Source: an uncultured Christensenella sp.
GTDB taxonomy: Bacteria > Bacillota > Clostridia > Christensenellales > Borkfalkiaceae
Length of the DNA: 64,000 nucleotides
Assembly: GCA_910586065.1 (NCBI GenBank)
Contig: CAJUGI010000004.1
Coordinates: 67,344 to 131,343, forward strand
Direction of reading: 5' to 3'
In this document: positions 7,018 through 15,862 of the stretch, one piece after another
Numbering within the stretch: the first letter of the stretch is position 1
Layout: each line of letters starts with the position of its first letter
Notes under the pieces: model-generated
Database searches by the model: none
The model's input: only the letters and a program-made list of their open reading frames with translations
What the model was told of the DNA's origin: nothing
Program-made: the position numbers and the translations under genes

Positions 7018-9732
7018 TTATTGACCGACATTGTAATATGTTTTAAGCTGGTTCCAGCCCTTTTTATAAATAGCTATACGTTCGGCCAAACCGTATTCGT
7101 TAGCTTTTGCGATACATGCCGCAGCGTCGGCGGGGATGTTGCCCAAAGTCTGGTCTCCGCAGATGTTTTTACCGAAAGCGTTGTAACCGTAGAACATAAT
7201 ATCGATTAAGAGGTTGGTTCTGCCGTTTTCGGTTTTGCTGCTGTTACGGAACAAGCCGGCAGCTTTATCGGCGCCCATTAGTTTTGTCTGACTACCGAGC
7301 GTATCACCGTCAGTACTGTTCAGAGGCAACGTTGTGGGAACCAGTGTGTACCAGTATGTTTCGGGATTAACCTGCTGTGTAAGATGTCTTATTGAACCGT
7401 TGTTCAAAGCTACGGAAACCACTGCCGAACCGTCAAGTCCGCACGCCGCGGTAGCCTGGTATTCGAAGCCCTGGTCCTTATTGCCGAGGGGAAGAGCGCC
7501 GCCTATAATGCCGCGGGCGTAGTTGGTGTAGTTTCTTGCGGGAGTGCCGGAATAACCTACGCCGCCGTTTTCGGTTTTACCTTCGCCGAGCTGGTGTCCG
7601 TTAACTTTAAGACCGTAGTAATAGTTGATGTTGTTAGTCGTAAGGGTGGGTATCGTTCTTCCGAGATACTTGGTTTCGCTTTCGTAAACCTTGTTTTCAT
7701 AGATGAAATACTGTCCCTTATTAGCTTCTTTAACGTGATACTGGTCGGAACCTTCGTACTTTTCGGCAACGGTGTCGATATTTACGCCGGTAGCTTCGGT
7801 TGCATACCAGAAACCGTTTGCCGGCTGTTCGCCGGTTGCATTGCCGTTGGTGGATCTGGGCCCGTAGGTTGCAACTATCTGACCGTCGTTGGAGAAGAGA
7901 TAGTCGATGAAAGCCAGAACCGCTGCAAGTTCTTCGGGTTTGTTTTCAACAGCCGCCTTGGGAACGCAGAAACCGGTATTCTTAACCGCTCTCCAGCTCT
8001 CGGTGAAACGGAAATATTCGTTTTCATCGATAGTATTATTCTCGTTCTCGTCCCACTTGGATACGGGAGTAAGAATGGGAGCAAAGTCGAATTTAAGAGC
8101 CCCTTCGGAAATAATGTTAGCATTCGTCAAACCTTCGATACCCTGAACGTAGAAACCGTCGGTAGTCTGCGTCTGCGAATAGTCGTGAATAAGGTAAGGA
8201 AGTATGGTACTTGCTTTGGAATAAACTTTATCCGCATTTGATTCACCGGTATATACAAGCCCTTCCTGTGTAAGCGCACGAAGTTTCTGCATTGCGTCGT
8301 ACATCTCACTGCTGTTACGGGCGTCAACCAGCTCGCCGTCTTTATTTATATACATATTGTCCGAAGCTCTGGGTTCGAGACCGCGTACGCCGTAAAGTTC
8401 GCCCACGAAGGAAACGAGGTCCATACGTCTCTGCGAAGTACCCTGTCTACCGGCAATTGCATAAATCTGTGTATTTGTTGCGCTTTCTGCCACTTTACCT
8501 CCGAAAAGTTTATAAGAGGTAACTACGCAACGGGAAAGTCCTACCAAAAGGTCAACGTCCCATGCGGCGTAAGTGCTGTTAAACACGTCCGAACGCGTTG
8601 CGTAGAACTTGGAGCCGTCCGCCTTCTGATAAGCAACGTCGATATAAGCGCGGAGAATGTTTAAAAGCTGTGCGCCGGTAACCTCGCCGCTCGTTCCGTT
8701 GATAACGTCGTTCTGTATGTCTACGATATTTCCGGAAGTCGCCGAAGTGAAACCGGAATATGCGGCTTTAATGGCGCCGTTGAGTTCTGTGCCGGCGGTA
8801 TCCGCAGCGGTTTTAGCCGCGTCGTAGTTTACTTTTACTTTAATAAGCGCGCCCGTAGGGTTAGCGGGGTCGGTCGTATCTACCTGATACGAACCCGTAG
8901 TTCCCATAAACGAAGTTACGTAAACTTGTTCCGAACCCACGTCAGCCTTGCCGGTTTTGGATTCTTTCCACTTGGTTGTTGCCGCCGCAACGTCGCCGTC
9001 GAGCATTGCCCGCGTCCACTCTCTGTGGGTTATAACGTATTTTTCAATATCGTTGTTACCGTCGAAGTAGGGAGCGTAATACATAGCGCCCGTAGAAACA
9101 TCGCTGGTGAGCGACCATTTAACGATTTCGTTTTCGTCGAGGAACGCCTTATAGTTAGGCATATACTCCAGATATTCGTTTAAGTTGAGGAAATGTGTGG
9201 AGTTTTCGGTAATTTTTGCACCCGAGCCCGTGATAATGTGATAGTTTTTAAGCGTACCCTTATTAATAGGTTCGGTAATCTGCTCGTCGGAAGCCTTGTT
9301 CTGTCCTACGTCCACAAATTTAACGCCGAGCGCCTGCGACATCTGCCACCAAGCGGGTTTTAAATCGCCGGGCGTATAGCGGTAGTTATCGGGCATAATA
9401 GCCGCCGAGGAAATCTGGGCCGCATCGTATGCGATATGTCTGTCCTTGTTCGAGCCGTCGCAGATGTTCATATTGAGCGTTGTCGTTGTGGGATAAGCAA
9501 GTTTGCCGTCCTTAACCGAAACGCCTTTAGCGTCTGCCGCGCCGCCTGCAGCATTGTAACCGGTTGTGGGAATGTCTTTGCTTCTTGCGCCGTAGGGCTG
9601 TACGACCGATTCGCCGGGGCCGGGGCCGGGGCCGGGGTCGTCGCCCCCGCCGCACGCCGCAAGAGGAACCAACATTGCGCCTGCCATTACGGTTGAAATA
9701 ACCGCCATAGCGATTTTCTTGTTTTTGTTCAT
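7018..9732 (-). CDS. Very large sugar ABC transporter binding lipoprotein
   Basis: The 904-residue product begins with a lipoprotein signal (MNKNKKIAMAVISTVM, lipobox LAAC, Cys at about 27) followed by a GGGDDPGPGPGPGES linker. The body resembles extracellular solute-binding proteins of the LplA/YtcQ type that pair with LplB/LplC permeases, but is about 350 residues longer than usual. Regions around residues 150-260 (NLNEYLEYMPNYKAFLDENE) and 520-640 (FAPILTPVSKWDENENN, WRAVKNTGFCVPKAA) match the two-lobe pattern. It follows the permease gene with AAGGAG before its ATG. In this setting it should bind oligogalacturonides or related pectin fragments. Confidence 0.85.
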   Translation of the reverse strand: MNKNKKIAMAVISTVMAGAMLVPLAACGGGDDPGPGPGPGESVVQPYGARSKDIPTTGYNAAGGAADAKGVSVKDGKLAYPTTTTLNMNICDGSNKDRHIAYDAAQISSAAIMPDNYRYTPGDLKPAWWQMSQALGVKFVDVGQNKASDEQITEPINKGTLKNYHIITGSGAKITENSTHFLNLNEYLEYMPNYKAFLDENEIVKWSLTSDVSTGAMYYAPYFDGNNDIEKYVITHREWTRAMLDGDVAAATTKWKESKTGKADVGSEQVYVTSFMGTTGSYQVDTTDPANPTGALIKVKVNYDAAKTAADTAGTELNGAIKAAYSGFTSATSGNIVDIQNDVINGTSGEVTGAQLLNILRAYIDVAYQKADGSKFYATRSDVFNSTYAAWDVDLLVGLSRCVVTSYKLFGGKVAESATNTQIYAIAGRQGTSQRRMDLVSFVGELYGVRGLEPRASDNMYINKDGELVDARNSSEMYDAMQKLRALTQEGLVYTGESNADKVYSKASTILPYLIHDYSQTQTTDGFYVQGIEGLTNANIISEGALKFDFAPILTPVSKWDENENNTIDENEYFRFTESWRAVKNTGFCVPKAAVENKPEELAAVLAFIDYLFSNDGQIVATYGPRSTNGNATGEQPANGFWYATEATGVNIDTVAEKYEGSDQYHVKEANKGQYFIYENKVYESETKYLGRTIPTLTTNNINYYYGLKVNGHQLGEGKTENGGVGYSGTPARNYTNYARGIIGGALPLGNKDQGFEYQATAACGLDGSAVVSVALNNGSIRHLTQQVNPETYWYTLVPTTLPLNSTDGDTLGSQTKLMGADKAAGLFRNSSKTENGRTNLLIDIMFYGYNAFGKNICGDQTLGNIPADAAACIAKANEYGLAERIAIYKKGWNQLKTYYNVGQ

Positions 9733-9789
9733 TTTTTTCTCCTTAAAAATTTTTAATTAAAAGCCTTTTTACGGGCAAATTAACATTGA

Positions 9790-10758
9790 TTATTCTTTTA
9801 CGCCGCCCATATTTACGCCCTTTGCAAAGTACTTCTGAATAAAGGGGTAAATAACGAGTACGGGGATAATTGCAAGCACTACCATCGCGTAAAGTACCGA
9901 AGTGCCCTCCGCCGCGTTCGCATACAGATGGTCGTCGTCAGTACTGTATATGTTTATCAGGTCGGTCTCTTTGTTAATAATATCTCTTATCTTTACCTGT
10001 ACAGGCCAGGAATACGACTGACCTTCCGAACCTTCGCCCAAAACCTTAGACGCCCAGAAATAACCGTTCCAACGTGAAATTCCAAAGAAGAGCGCAACGG
10101 TTGCAATCGTCGCCTTGCTCATCGGTATGTAAACCTGCCATAAAATCTGAAGTTCGGTTGCGCCGTCTATGCGCGCCGCCTCCTCTATTTCCGAAGGAAC
10201 GCCCTCAAACGCGTTACGCAAAAGGATTATGTTCGTCGCGTTCATACCCATCGCAATTACAATAAGCCATTTAAGGTCGATATCATACATGCTTCCCGCG
10301 CCGACTATCGCCGCCATAGCTTCGCCCGTTTTAAGGTAGTTGATATACTGGGGAACTATACCCGCCGAAAACCACATTGTGAACACGAGGAAGAAGTTAA
10401 AGCCGTGTCTGCCCAACAGTCTCTTTTTGGAAAGCGCGTACGCGCCGAGTATGGAATAAACCATACACCATATCGTACCTATAAAGGTTATGAACAGCGT
10501 GTTCGAATAACTAACCCAGAATGCGGTATCCTGAAAGGCCTTTAAAAACGCGGTTCCCGAAAAACCTATGTGATATTCTCCGTTAGAACCTATCATGGGC
10601 CATAAAACAACCGCGCGGTCTCCTACCGCGTCCGAAGAGCTGAACATAGAACCCAGAACGTATAAAAGAGGATATATACATAAAAGCGCAAAAATTATCA
10701 GAATAACGTAAGCGACGATTTTAAAAATCAACTCGCTGGCTTCCATTTTTCTTTTCAT
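9790..10758 (-). CDS. Sugar ABC transporter permease, LplC/YtcP type
   Basis: This 322-residue protein has six predicted transmembrane helices and the EAA cytoplasmic loop (EEAARIDGATELQILWQVYIPMS, about residues 190-212, shown here for its EAA and G residues) that docks to the ATPase. Its ending FAKGVNMGGVKE is the hallmark of the YtcP/LplC branch of carbohydrate permeases. It lies between its partner permease and the binding lipoprotein in the classical lplB-lplC-SBP order. An unusual periplasmic insertion with a DDDHLYAN acidic stretch occurs near residue 270. Confidence 0.9.
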   Translation of the reverse strand: MKRKMEASELIFKIVAYVILIIFALLCIYPLLYVLGSMFSSSDAVGDRAVVLWPMIGSNGEYHIGFSGTAFLKAFQDTAFWVSYSNTLFITFIGTIWCMVYSILGAYALSKKRLLGRHGFNFFLVFTMWFSAGIVPQYINYLKTGEAMAAIVGAGSMYDIDLKWLIVIAMGMNATNIILLRNAFEGVPSEIEEAARIDGATELQILWQVYIPMSKATIATVALFFGISRWNGYFWASKVLGEGSEGQSYSWPVQVKIRDIINKETDLINIYSTDDDHLYANAAEGTSVLYAMVVLAIIPVLVIYPFIQKYFAKGVNMGGVKE

Positions 10759-10773
10759 ATTGCCTTATCCCCC

Positions 10774-11820
10774 TTAATACAGCGAAACGTTTGCGGCTTT
10801 TCTTGCCACGGTATTTGCGCCGAGAACCAAAATCATACCAATAAGATTGTTAGCCATATCCGCCGCAATACCTCTGCCGTCGCCCCATCTGTTTGCAAGG
10901 GTTGCAACGATATCCGAAGTAGCCTTGTTGCCGTTATCGTACAAAAGATAAACTTTTTCGTAACCTACGGAAAGAAGTCCGCCGATTTTCATTATAAGCA
11001 TAATTACCACGGTGGAAAGAATGCTGGGAATAACGACGTAACGCATTTGCGCCATCTTCCCCGCGCCGTCTATCTGCGCAGCTTCGTATGAAGTCGGCGA
11101 AACCGCTATTACCGCGGCGAAGAACACAATCGAGTCGTAACCCGCATGTTCCCATAGCTCCGTAATTACGAACAGAGACCGGAAATACCTTGCCGAGTAG
11201 AACAATCCGCCTTTCAACGCTTCCTGGAACACGTCGTTGTTGGGGGCAAGCTTCGAAAGGAACTGCGAAAGTATGCCGGGTTCCGAAGTCGTAGACCCTT
11301 TACGGAAAAGCAGGAGCGCTATTGTGGTTACAACAACCGTTGAAAGGAATTTAGGCAGATATACGCACACCTGCATAATCGACCTTACTACATTAGAACG
11401 GATTTCGTTGAAAAACAAAGCGAGAATTATGGGAGTTGGAAACCCGAACAAAAGATTATAAAATGCAATCGTGAACGTGTTCCTGAACGCCGGCCAGAAT
11501 TCCGCCGCGTCGGTTCCGAAAAACAGATTTGCAAAGTTGTTCAGACCGAACCACCTGTAATCGGCAACTTGACTCGCTCCGGGGGTGTTATAATCCTTGA
11601 ACGCGCCCACCAGGTCCGTCATCGGCATGTACTTCCACAGCAAGTACACCAGAATCATCGGCACGAGCATCAGGTAAAGACGCCAATCCTTCAAAATAGT
11701 AAACCCGGTGTTCTTCCATCTGTTCTTCTCCGTCTCGTCCCTTACAATCTGCTCGGGCGGCATCGAATAGGTGCCGTCTTCGTTTTTGATAAGGAAGTCG
11801 TCATACTTGAGTTTGAACAT
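10774..11820 (-). CDS. Sugar ABC transporter permease, LplB/YtcO type
   Basis: The 348-residue product has an N-terminal ~45-residue cytoplasmic extension, then six predicted transmembrane helices and an EAA loop (YEAAQIDGAGKMAQMRYVVIP). I place the start at the ATG at 11820 because GGAGG lies 10 bases upstream; an in-frame ATG at 11838 overlaps that site and has no Shine-Dalgarno of its own. It is the first gene of the transporter operon, which runs down to the GH105 gene. Partner of the permease at 9790-10758 for uptake of pectin-derived oligosaccharides. Confidence 0.88.
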   Translation of the reverse strand: MFKLKYDDFLIKNEDGTYSMPPEQIVRDETEKNRWKNTGFTILKDWRLYLMLVPMILVYLLWKYMPMTDLVGAFKDYNTPGASQVADYRWFGLNNFANLFFGTDAAEFWPAFRNTFTIAFYNLLFGFPTPIILALFFNEIRSNVVRSIMQVCVYLPKFLSTVVVTTIALLLFRKGSTTSEPGILSQFLSKLAPNNDVFQEALKGGLFYSARYFRSLFVITELWEHAGYDSIVFFAAVIAVSPTSYEAAQIDGAGKMAQMRYVVIPSILSTVVIMLIMKIGGLLSVGYEKVYLLYDNGNKATSDIVATLANRWGDGRGIAADMANNLIGMILVLGANTVARKAANVSLY

Positions 11821-11903
11821 TGAAAATTTTTCCTCCATATCACTTAAGGTTGTTAAGCAATTATTTGTAATGCGGCGTCGCCGCAGGTTACCCGTTAACA
11901 GTT

Positions 11904-11946
11904 TTTTGTGTTGTCTGCAACACAAAAGCGGGGCGCGCCCCGCTTT
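11904..11946 (-). terminator. Double hairpin between membrane gene and transporter operon
   Basis: Two inverted repeats adjoin: AAAGCGGGG/CCCCGCTTT around CGCG (11925-11946), a terminator for the gene at 11966, and TTTTGTGTTG/CAACACAAAA around 4 bases (11904-11927). The second could instead be an operator in front of the transporter operon. No clear -10/-35 pair was found between here and 11820. Confidence 0.6.
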
Positions 11947-11965
11947 ACCGTTTTAAAAACGGTTA

Positions 11966-12637
11966 TTAATCCAAATCGTTATGTCTTTTGAGAATAGACA
12001 TCGTTTCCTCGTCTATCTCTATGGGTTCGTCGCCGAAATTATCGCGCTCCATTTTTTCTTTACGTTCCCTTTCAAGCCGTTTAAGGTAATTCTTCTGGTC
12101 CTCGAACATTCCGTCGAACCTTCTCATTACCAATATAATAATAACCGCCATTGCCAGCGACAACAGGCTCGAAGGGTCCGAAAGCTGAACCACAAGCGTT
12201 CCGACAAAATCCATTCCGCAACAGGTTGCGACAACCGTTCTGCCGAAAGCAACCAAAAGCCACCCCGCGGCGACGAACAAAGTTGAAAAATACCATTTGC
12301 CGGCTATTTTATCCTTGCCCACAAATTTTACGGCAAGCAACAAAACCATAATAAACGCGTTGCCAACGCCGAAACTGACGTAACTCTGCCAGCCCGCGCC
12401 CTTTAAAAGGCAGAAAAGAATTCCGTCGCCGACCGCGTAAAAGACGCCCTGCCAGCCCCAGCGCATTATCACCAGAACGACTATCGGCACAAGCGGAGAA
12501 AACGTAAACGCGCCCGAATAAGCGATTAACGCATAATGCAGTATCAGTTCGAACACGACCAGTATCGCCGCAAAAATCAACGAATCCGTCAAGCGATACT
12601 GCTTTATTGACATTAATCTTGAACCGTTTTTTCGCAT
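11966..12637 (-). CDS. Membrane protein, possibly ECF transporter S-component-like
   Basis: This 223-residue protein has about six hydrophobic helices spread over residues 15-165 and a long charged cytoplasmic C-terminal tail (KNYLKRLERERKEKMERD and IEIDEETMSILKRH). The N-terminal LTDSLIFAAILVVFELILHY and the compact six-helix layout resemble the substrate-binding S components of energy-coupling factor vitamin importers, but no substrate motif is visible. An alternative start 8 codons later (MSIKQYRL) cannot be excluded; neither has a good ribosome binding site. It has its own sigma-A promoter at 12700-12728, divergent from the pectin methylesterase gene. Confidence 0.6.
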   Translation of the reverse strand: MRKNGSRLMSIKQYRLTDSLIFAAILVVFELILHYALIAYSGAFTFSPLVPIVVLVIMRWGWQGVFYAVGDGILFCLLKGAGWQSYVSFGVGNAFIMVLLLAVKFVGKDKIAGKWYFSTLFVAAGWLLVAFGRTVVATCCGMDFVGTLVVQLSDPSSLLSLAMAVIIILVMRRFDGMFEDQKNYLKRLERERKEKMERDNFGDEPIEIDEETMSILKRHNDLD

Positions 12638-12699
12638 ATGTTTTCAAAGCGGACATTTTTTAAACCGCAGAATGTTAGTAGTTTACACTTAGCTTATCC

Positions 12700-12728
12700 A
12701 TTATAACATGCGCTTTTTTAAAAATCAA
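12700..12728 (-). promoter_or_regulatory. Sigma-A promoter for the membrane protein gene
   Basis: The minus strand reads TTGATT (12723-12728), 17 bases, TATAAT (12700-12705), with TGT preceding the -10. It is divergent from the pectinesterase promoter 12 bases away. Confidence 0.7.
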
Positions 12729-12739
12729 TACTTTTTTTA

Positions 12740-12768
12740 TTGTTTCACGAAAAAAAATGTGATATAAT
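12740..12768 (+). promoter_or_regulatory. Extended -10 promoter for pectin methylesterase gene
   Basis: TATAAT at 12763-12768 is preceded by TGA (extended -10). A weak -35 TTGTTT lies at 12740-12745 with a 17-base spacer. Confidence 0.65.
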
Positions 12769-12794
12769 AAGGCTATAGTTTCAAGGAGTTTGAT

Positions 12795-13733
12795 ATGAAA
12801 AAAATATACGTTACGCCCTCGGATAATTTGCAGAATATATTGGACGGACTGGACGGTCCCGCCACAATATATTTGCAAAAAGGCATTTATTATACAAAAG
12901 TCGAAATTAAAAAAAGCGGCGTGGTTTTAATAGGCGAAAGCCGTGAAACAACTATTATAACTTACGACGATTACGCGCGTAAAATTCACGCCGACGGAAA
13001 GGAATACAACACATTCCGCACGTATACGGTATGCGTTTCGGGTGAAAGTATACGGATGGAAAATCTGACGGTAATCAACTCCAACACCGACCCTTCGACC
13101 GCCGGACAGTGCGTTGCGCTTTCGGTAAACGCAAAGAGCTTTTACGCCAAAAACATTGCGCTGAAATCAATGCAGGACACGCTGTTTTTAGCGCCGTTCC
13201 CCGACGACCTTGTCGTGCGTTACCGCGGATTTATACCCGAAAACCAGCTCTATATACAGGGAACTTCACTGCATCTTTTCGAAGACTGCGAAATAAGCGG
13301 CACCGTTGATTTTATCTTCGGCGGCGCGGAAGCGTATTTTAAAAACTGCCGCATAACTTCGCTTTCCGACAAGCGCGGAACAGGCTTTATCGCCGCTCCC
13401 TGCCACCACCTTGTGCAGAACAACGGTTTTTGCTTTATCGACTGCAACCTTACAAACGGCGGCGCCGGCGAAAACGAAGTATTCCTCGCCCGCCCGTGGC
13501 GCGACTTCGGCAAGTGCGCGTTTATCAACTGCTCTTTAGATAACCACGTAAACCCCGTACTTTTTGACAAGTGGAACGACACCGACCGCGACAAAACCGC
13601 GAGATTTTATTATTACGGATTAAAGAGCGCCTCCCCTCTGCACCCCGTAAGCTGGGCAAAGGAACTCACGGAAAGTCAGGCAAACGAAATTATAAAACGC
13701 TGTAACGCGCATTTTAATGACAATAACATCTGA
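12795..13733 (+). CDS. Pectin methylesterase (CE8), no signal peptide
   Basis: The 312-residue protein is a single right-handed beta-helix pectinesterase domain. Family motifs appear in order: KGIYYTKVEI (GxYxE type, about 30), CVALSVNAKSFYAKN, SMQDTLF (Gln/Asp, about 128), GTVDFIFGGA (about 172, second catalytic Asp) and LARPWRDFG (about 233, substrate Arg/Trp). It removes methyl groups from homogalacturonan. The usual secreted enzymes carry a signal peptide; this one starts directly MKKIYVTPSDN, so it should act in the cytoplasm on imported methylated oligogalacturonides. It has its own promoter and terminator and is the only plus-strand pectin gene here. AAGGAG precedes the ATG. Confidence 0.92.
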   Translation: MKKIYVTPSDNLQNILDGLDGPATIYLQKGIYYTKVEIKKSGVVLIGESRETTIITYDDYARKIHADGKEYNTFRTYTVCVSGESIRMENLTVINSNTDPSTAGQCVALSVNAKSFYAKNIALKSMQDTLFLAPFPDDLVVRYRGFIPENQLYIQGTSLHLFEDCEISGTVDFIFGGAEAYFKNCRITSLSDKRGTGFIAAPCHHLVQNNGFCFIDCNLTNGGAGENEVFLARPWRDFGKCAFINCSLDNHVNPVLFDKWNDTDRDKTARFYYYGLKSASPLHPVSWAKELTESQANEIIKRCNAHFNDNNI

Positions 13734-13773
13734 ATTTGCCGATTATTGTAACAAAAAAATTACATGATAAACG

Positions 13774-13802
13774 GCCGCCCGCGGATTTAATCCGCGGGCG
13801 GC
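13774..13802. terminator. Bidirectional terminator
   Basis: A perfect 14-bp stem (13774-13787 with 13789-13802) rich in GCCGCCCGCGG lies between convergent genes. The same GC core recurs in the terminator at 14440-14467. Confidence 0.85.
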
Positions 13803-13815
13803 TTATAATTTTAAA

Positions 13816-14037
13816 TCAATAATCGGTCAGCCCCAGCAAATAATCGACGGTTACGCCGTAAAGCTGCGCCATATCCGCAAGCAAAGCAAGCGGCGGCTCG
13901 CGCTGTTCCTTTTCATAGTGAAGATAAGTTACACTGTTCAGCCCAAGCTTGCCGGCAACCTGTTTTTGAGTGTAACCTCTTTCTTCCCTCAGCTCTTTTA
14001 ATCTTTTTCCCAAATACGTCTTCATTTTATTTGACAT
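13816..14037 (-). CDS. Small Xre/Cro-type HTH regulator
   Basis: The 73-residue product is one HTH_3 domain: GKRLKELREERGYTQKQVAG forms helices 1-2 and the following GLNSVTYLHYEKEQREPP the recognition helix and turn, ending VTVDYLLGLTDY. Such single-domain proteins are DNA-binding repressors. The start codon abuts a TACCA-AAA-TGGTA palindrome at 14040-14052, a plausible autoregulatory operator. Divergent from the zinc-ribbon gene at 14083, which may be its target. The truncated HTH gene at 51049 ends with the same YLLGLTDY. No clear Shine-Dalgarno is visible, so the start could also be the ATG four codons later. Confidence 0.8.
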   Translation of the reverse strand: MSNKMKTYLGKRLKELREERGYTQKQVAGKLGLNSVTYLHYEKEQREPPLALLADMAQLYGVTVDYLLGLTDY

Positions 14038-14059
14038 ATTACCAAAATGGTAGTTATTA
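14031..14059 (+). promoter_or_regulatory. Putative promoter with palindromic operator
   Basis: TTGACA (14031-14036), 17-base spacer and a weak TTATTA (14054-14059) on the plus strand. The spacer contains the 13-bp palindrome TACCAAAATGGTA (14040-14052), located directly upstream of the divergent HTH gene start. Confidence 0.45.
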
Positions 14060-14082
14060 AAATATACCGGTGAGATTGATAA

Positions 14083-14412
14083 ATGGGTAACATAATTGTT
14101 GCGGTGTTGGCGGTGGTGTTTGTTGCGGGGCTGACGGTACTAATCGTTAAAAAGGTAAGACGAGGCGGGCACACCCGCTGTAAAAAGTGCAAAACGCGCT
14201 ATAATTTGGAAACGGACGTAAATTACGAAATTATGGAAACCGTTTCGGCGGGTAACGGAACGGACAAAAAGGTTGAATTCAGGTGCACGTGTCCGAAATG
14301 CGGGGAGGTAAAAACATTTACAAAGCTGTTTCCCCTGCAACGCATAGACAACCACGATAAGGTAGTGCATTTAAACGTTGAAAACGAAATTAAAGAATAT
14401 TTTAAAAAATAA
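14083..14412 (+). CDS. Membrane-anchored zinc-ribbon protein
   Basis: The 109-residue product has one N-terminal transmembrane helix (about residues 3-24) followed by a basic stop-transfer stretch, then a putative zinc ribbon formed by CKKC (about 33-36) and CTCPKC (about 69-74), separated by a ~33-residue beta-rich insert. Its function is unknown. GGTGAG precedes the ATG by 8 bases. It is divergent from the HTH regulator gene and followed by a strong terminator, so it is probably a monocistronic unit under that regulator. Confidence 0.65.
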   Translation: MGNIIVAVLAVVFVAGLTVLIVKKVRRGGHTRCKKCKTRYNLETDVNYEIMETVSAGNGTDKKVEFRCTCPKCGEVKTFTKLFPLQRIDNHDKVVHLNVENEIKEYFKK

Positions 14413-14439
14413 ACCGTTTTTAAAGAACGGATAAAGTAG

Positions 14440-14467
14440 CCGCCCGCGGAAGTTTCCGCGGGCGGCT
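14440..14467. terminator. Bidirectional terminator
   Basis: A 13-bp perfect stem, GCCGCCCGCGGAA with its complement and a 2-base centre, is followed on the plus strand by TTGTTTGTT. It lies between the convergent genes ending at 14412 and 14517. Confidence 0.85.
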
Positions 14468-14516
14468 TGTTTGTTGAAAAATTAAATTTTTGCCGGCGTT
14501 TTAACGTCGGTCGCGG

Positions 14517-15851
14517 TTACTCTGCAATATACTCGGTTTCAACAATCGCGTTATTCGCGGTCTTATCTCTATAAATTTTAAACAAAATTACCGCAACAAG
14601 CAAAACCGCGCTTACAACCGTCAGCGCAACGGGTGCGCCGCAACTGCAGGTATAGGAATAAGACGATTGTTCATACGCAACATCTACAAAAGCGTTTGCG
14701 CTGACGTACGCCATCGCTATGTTCGCGCCCGAAAGCACCAGATTTGCAATGGCGGCGCCGAGGATTGCGCCGGACTGCCCCGCTGTTGCATACCACGTAA
14801 ACGAAAACAGCATTTTGAAGGTAAGCGCAATCATAGTAATTTGCAACGCAAAACCGACAGCCGAGCAGGCAATAGCGGTATTAACGTTCTTCCACCCGCG
14901 GAGAAGCTCCATAAATTCAATATATCCCGCGGAAGCGGAATTGCCGTTATAAAATATATTTATTGACGGCATTGCCAGAACCGCAACTACTACAACGGAT
15001 AAAACGGTTGCAACAACCGATATTATTATAGCGGCGCAGTTTTCCTTTTTTACAAGTATATCCGCAAAGCGAACCGCAATGCGGCACAACGTAAACCCGC
15101 CGAACATAATACCGCCCACAACGAGCCCAGCAAGAGTTGCACCGCTGAACTCAGCCGAAACGGTCGTTCCGCTTGAAGACGCCAACATTGCGTGCATCGC
15201 AAGAAACGCCGTGGCGCACATTGCAAACGACAAATAAGTTAAAACCGCAGGTTTATAAAAATTGACGTTCTCTTTTTTATACGCAAACTTTTTAACTGCG
15301 GCGGATATCGTCAACGAGCCGAAAACAATCGACAGTATTATCGACGCTGCGGCGATTAACGTTCCGGCAGCGGCGGGGAAATAATACGTGGTCAGCACCG
15401 CGTCCGTTAAACTGCCTTTACCGATAGCTTCGGAAATCTGATTATACACGCCGCCGAAATAATGATAGATATCAACAGTTGTTCCTACCCCCGCATATTC
15501 GGCCTGCACTCCGATAATAAACGAGAATATAAACCCGAACAGCGCCGCGCACGCAATCAGTCCGCAACACACGTATTCCGTTATCTTTTTCCAGCCCGCT
15601 ACGGTATTGCGCCCTGCGGGCGCAACAAAACCGTTTTCAACGGCGTCGGTTATTGCCATTTCGCCGTAACCGCCTCCGCTTACGGGCTTTTTATCCTGCA
15701 ATGGCTTGCCGCACGCACTGCAAAACAGCGCGTCGAAGGTCATACTCGCCCCGCAGCTCTGGCAAATTACTTTGCCGTCGGCGCGGTTACCGCAATAACA
15801 GCAATAAGTACCGCCGTCCTCCAATTCTTTTCCACAATGCTTACAAATCAA
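14517..15851 (-). CDS. Zinc-ribbon membrane protein of unknown function
   Basis: This 444-residue protein begins with two stacked zinc ribbons: CKHCGKE with CCYCGNR (residues 3-22) and CQSCGAS with CSACGKP (residues 31-51). A linker leads to about eight transmembrane helices (about 90-430). Such zinc-ribbon plus membrane proteins are common in Clostridia and have no assigned function. It follows uxaC by 11 bases with a GGGGG-type ribosome binding site, so it may be the last gene of the uronate operon, though its job there is unclear. Confidence 0.7.
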   Translation of the reverse strand: MICKHCGKELEDGGTYCCYCGNRADGKVICQSCGASMTFDALFCSACGKPLQDKKPVSGGGYGEMAITDAVENGFVAPAGRNTVAGWKKITEYVCCGLIACAALFGFIFSFIIGVQAEYAGVGTTVDIYHYFGGVYNQISEAIGKGSLTDAVLTTYYFPAAAGTLIAAASIILSIVFGSLTISAAVKKFAYKKENVNFYKPAVLTYLSFAMCATAFLAMHAMLASSSGTTVSAEFSGATLAGLVVGGIMFGGFTLCRIAVRFADILVKKENCAAIIISVVATVLSVVVVAVLAMPSINIFYNGNSASAGYIEFMELLRGWKNVNTAIACSAVGFALQITMIALTFKMLFSFTWYATAGQSGAILGAAIANLVLSGANIAMAYVSANAFVDVAYEQSSYSYTCSCGAPVALTVVSAVLLVAVILFKIYRDKTANNAIVETEYIAE

Positions 15852-15862
15852 AGTAGACCCCC

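Noticed and set aside
7594..8241. Plus-strand open frame of 215 codons inside the binding-protein gene
   Set aside because: Antisense to a coding region with a good signal peptide and family features; hydrophobic composition is a mirror of the codon bias.
12741..12750. TGTTTCACG near the pectinesterase promoter as a parS half-site
   Set aside because: The right half is all A; too far from consensus to bind ParB.
12675..12878. Minus-strand 67-codon frame across the divergent promoter region
   Set aside because: It spans two promoters and the start of the pectinesterase gene, with no ribosome site or similarity.
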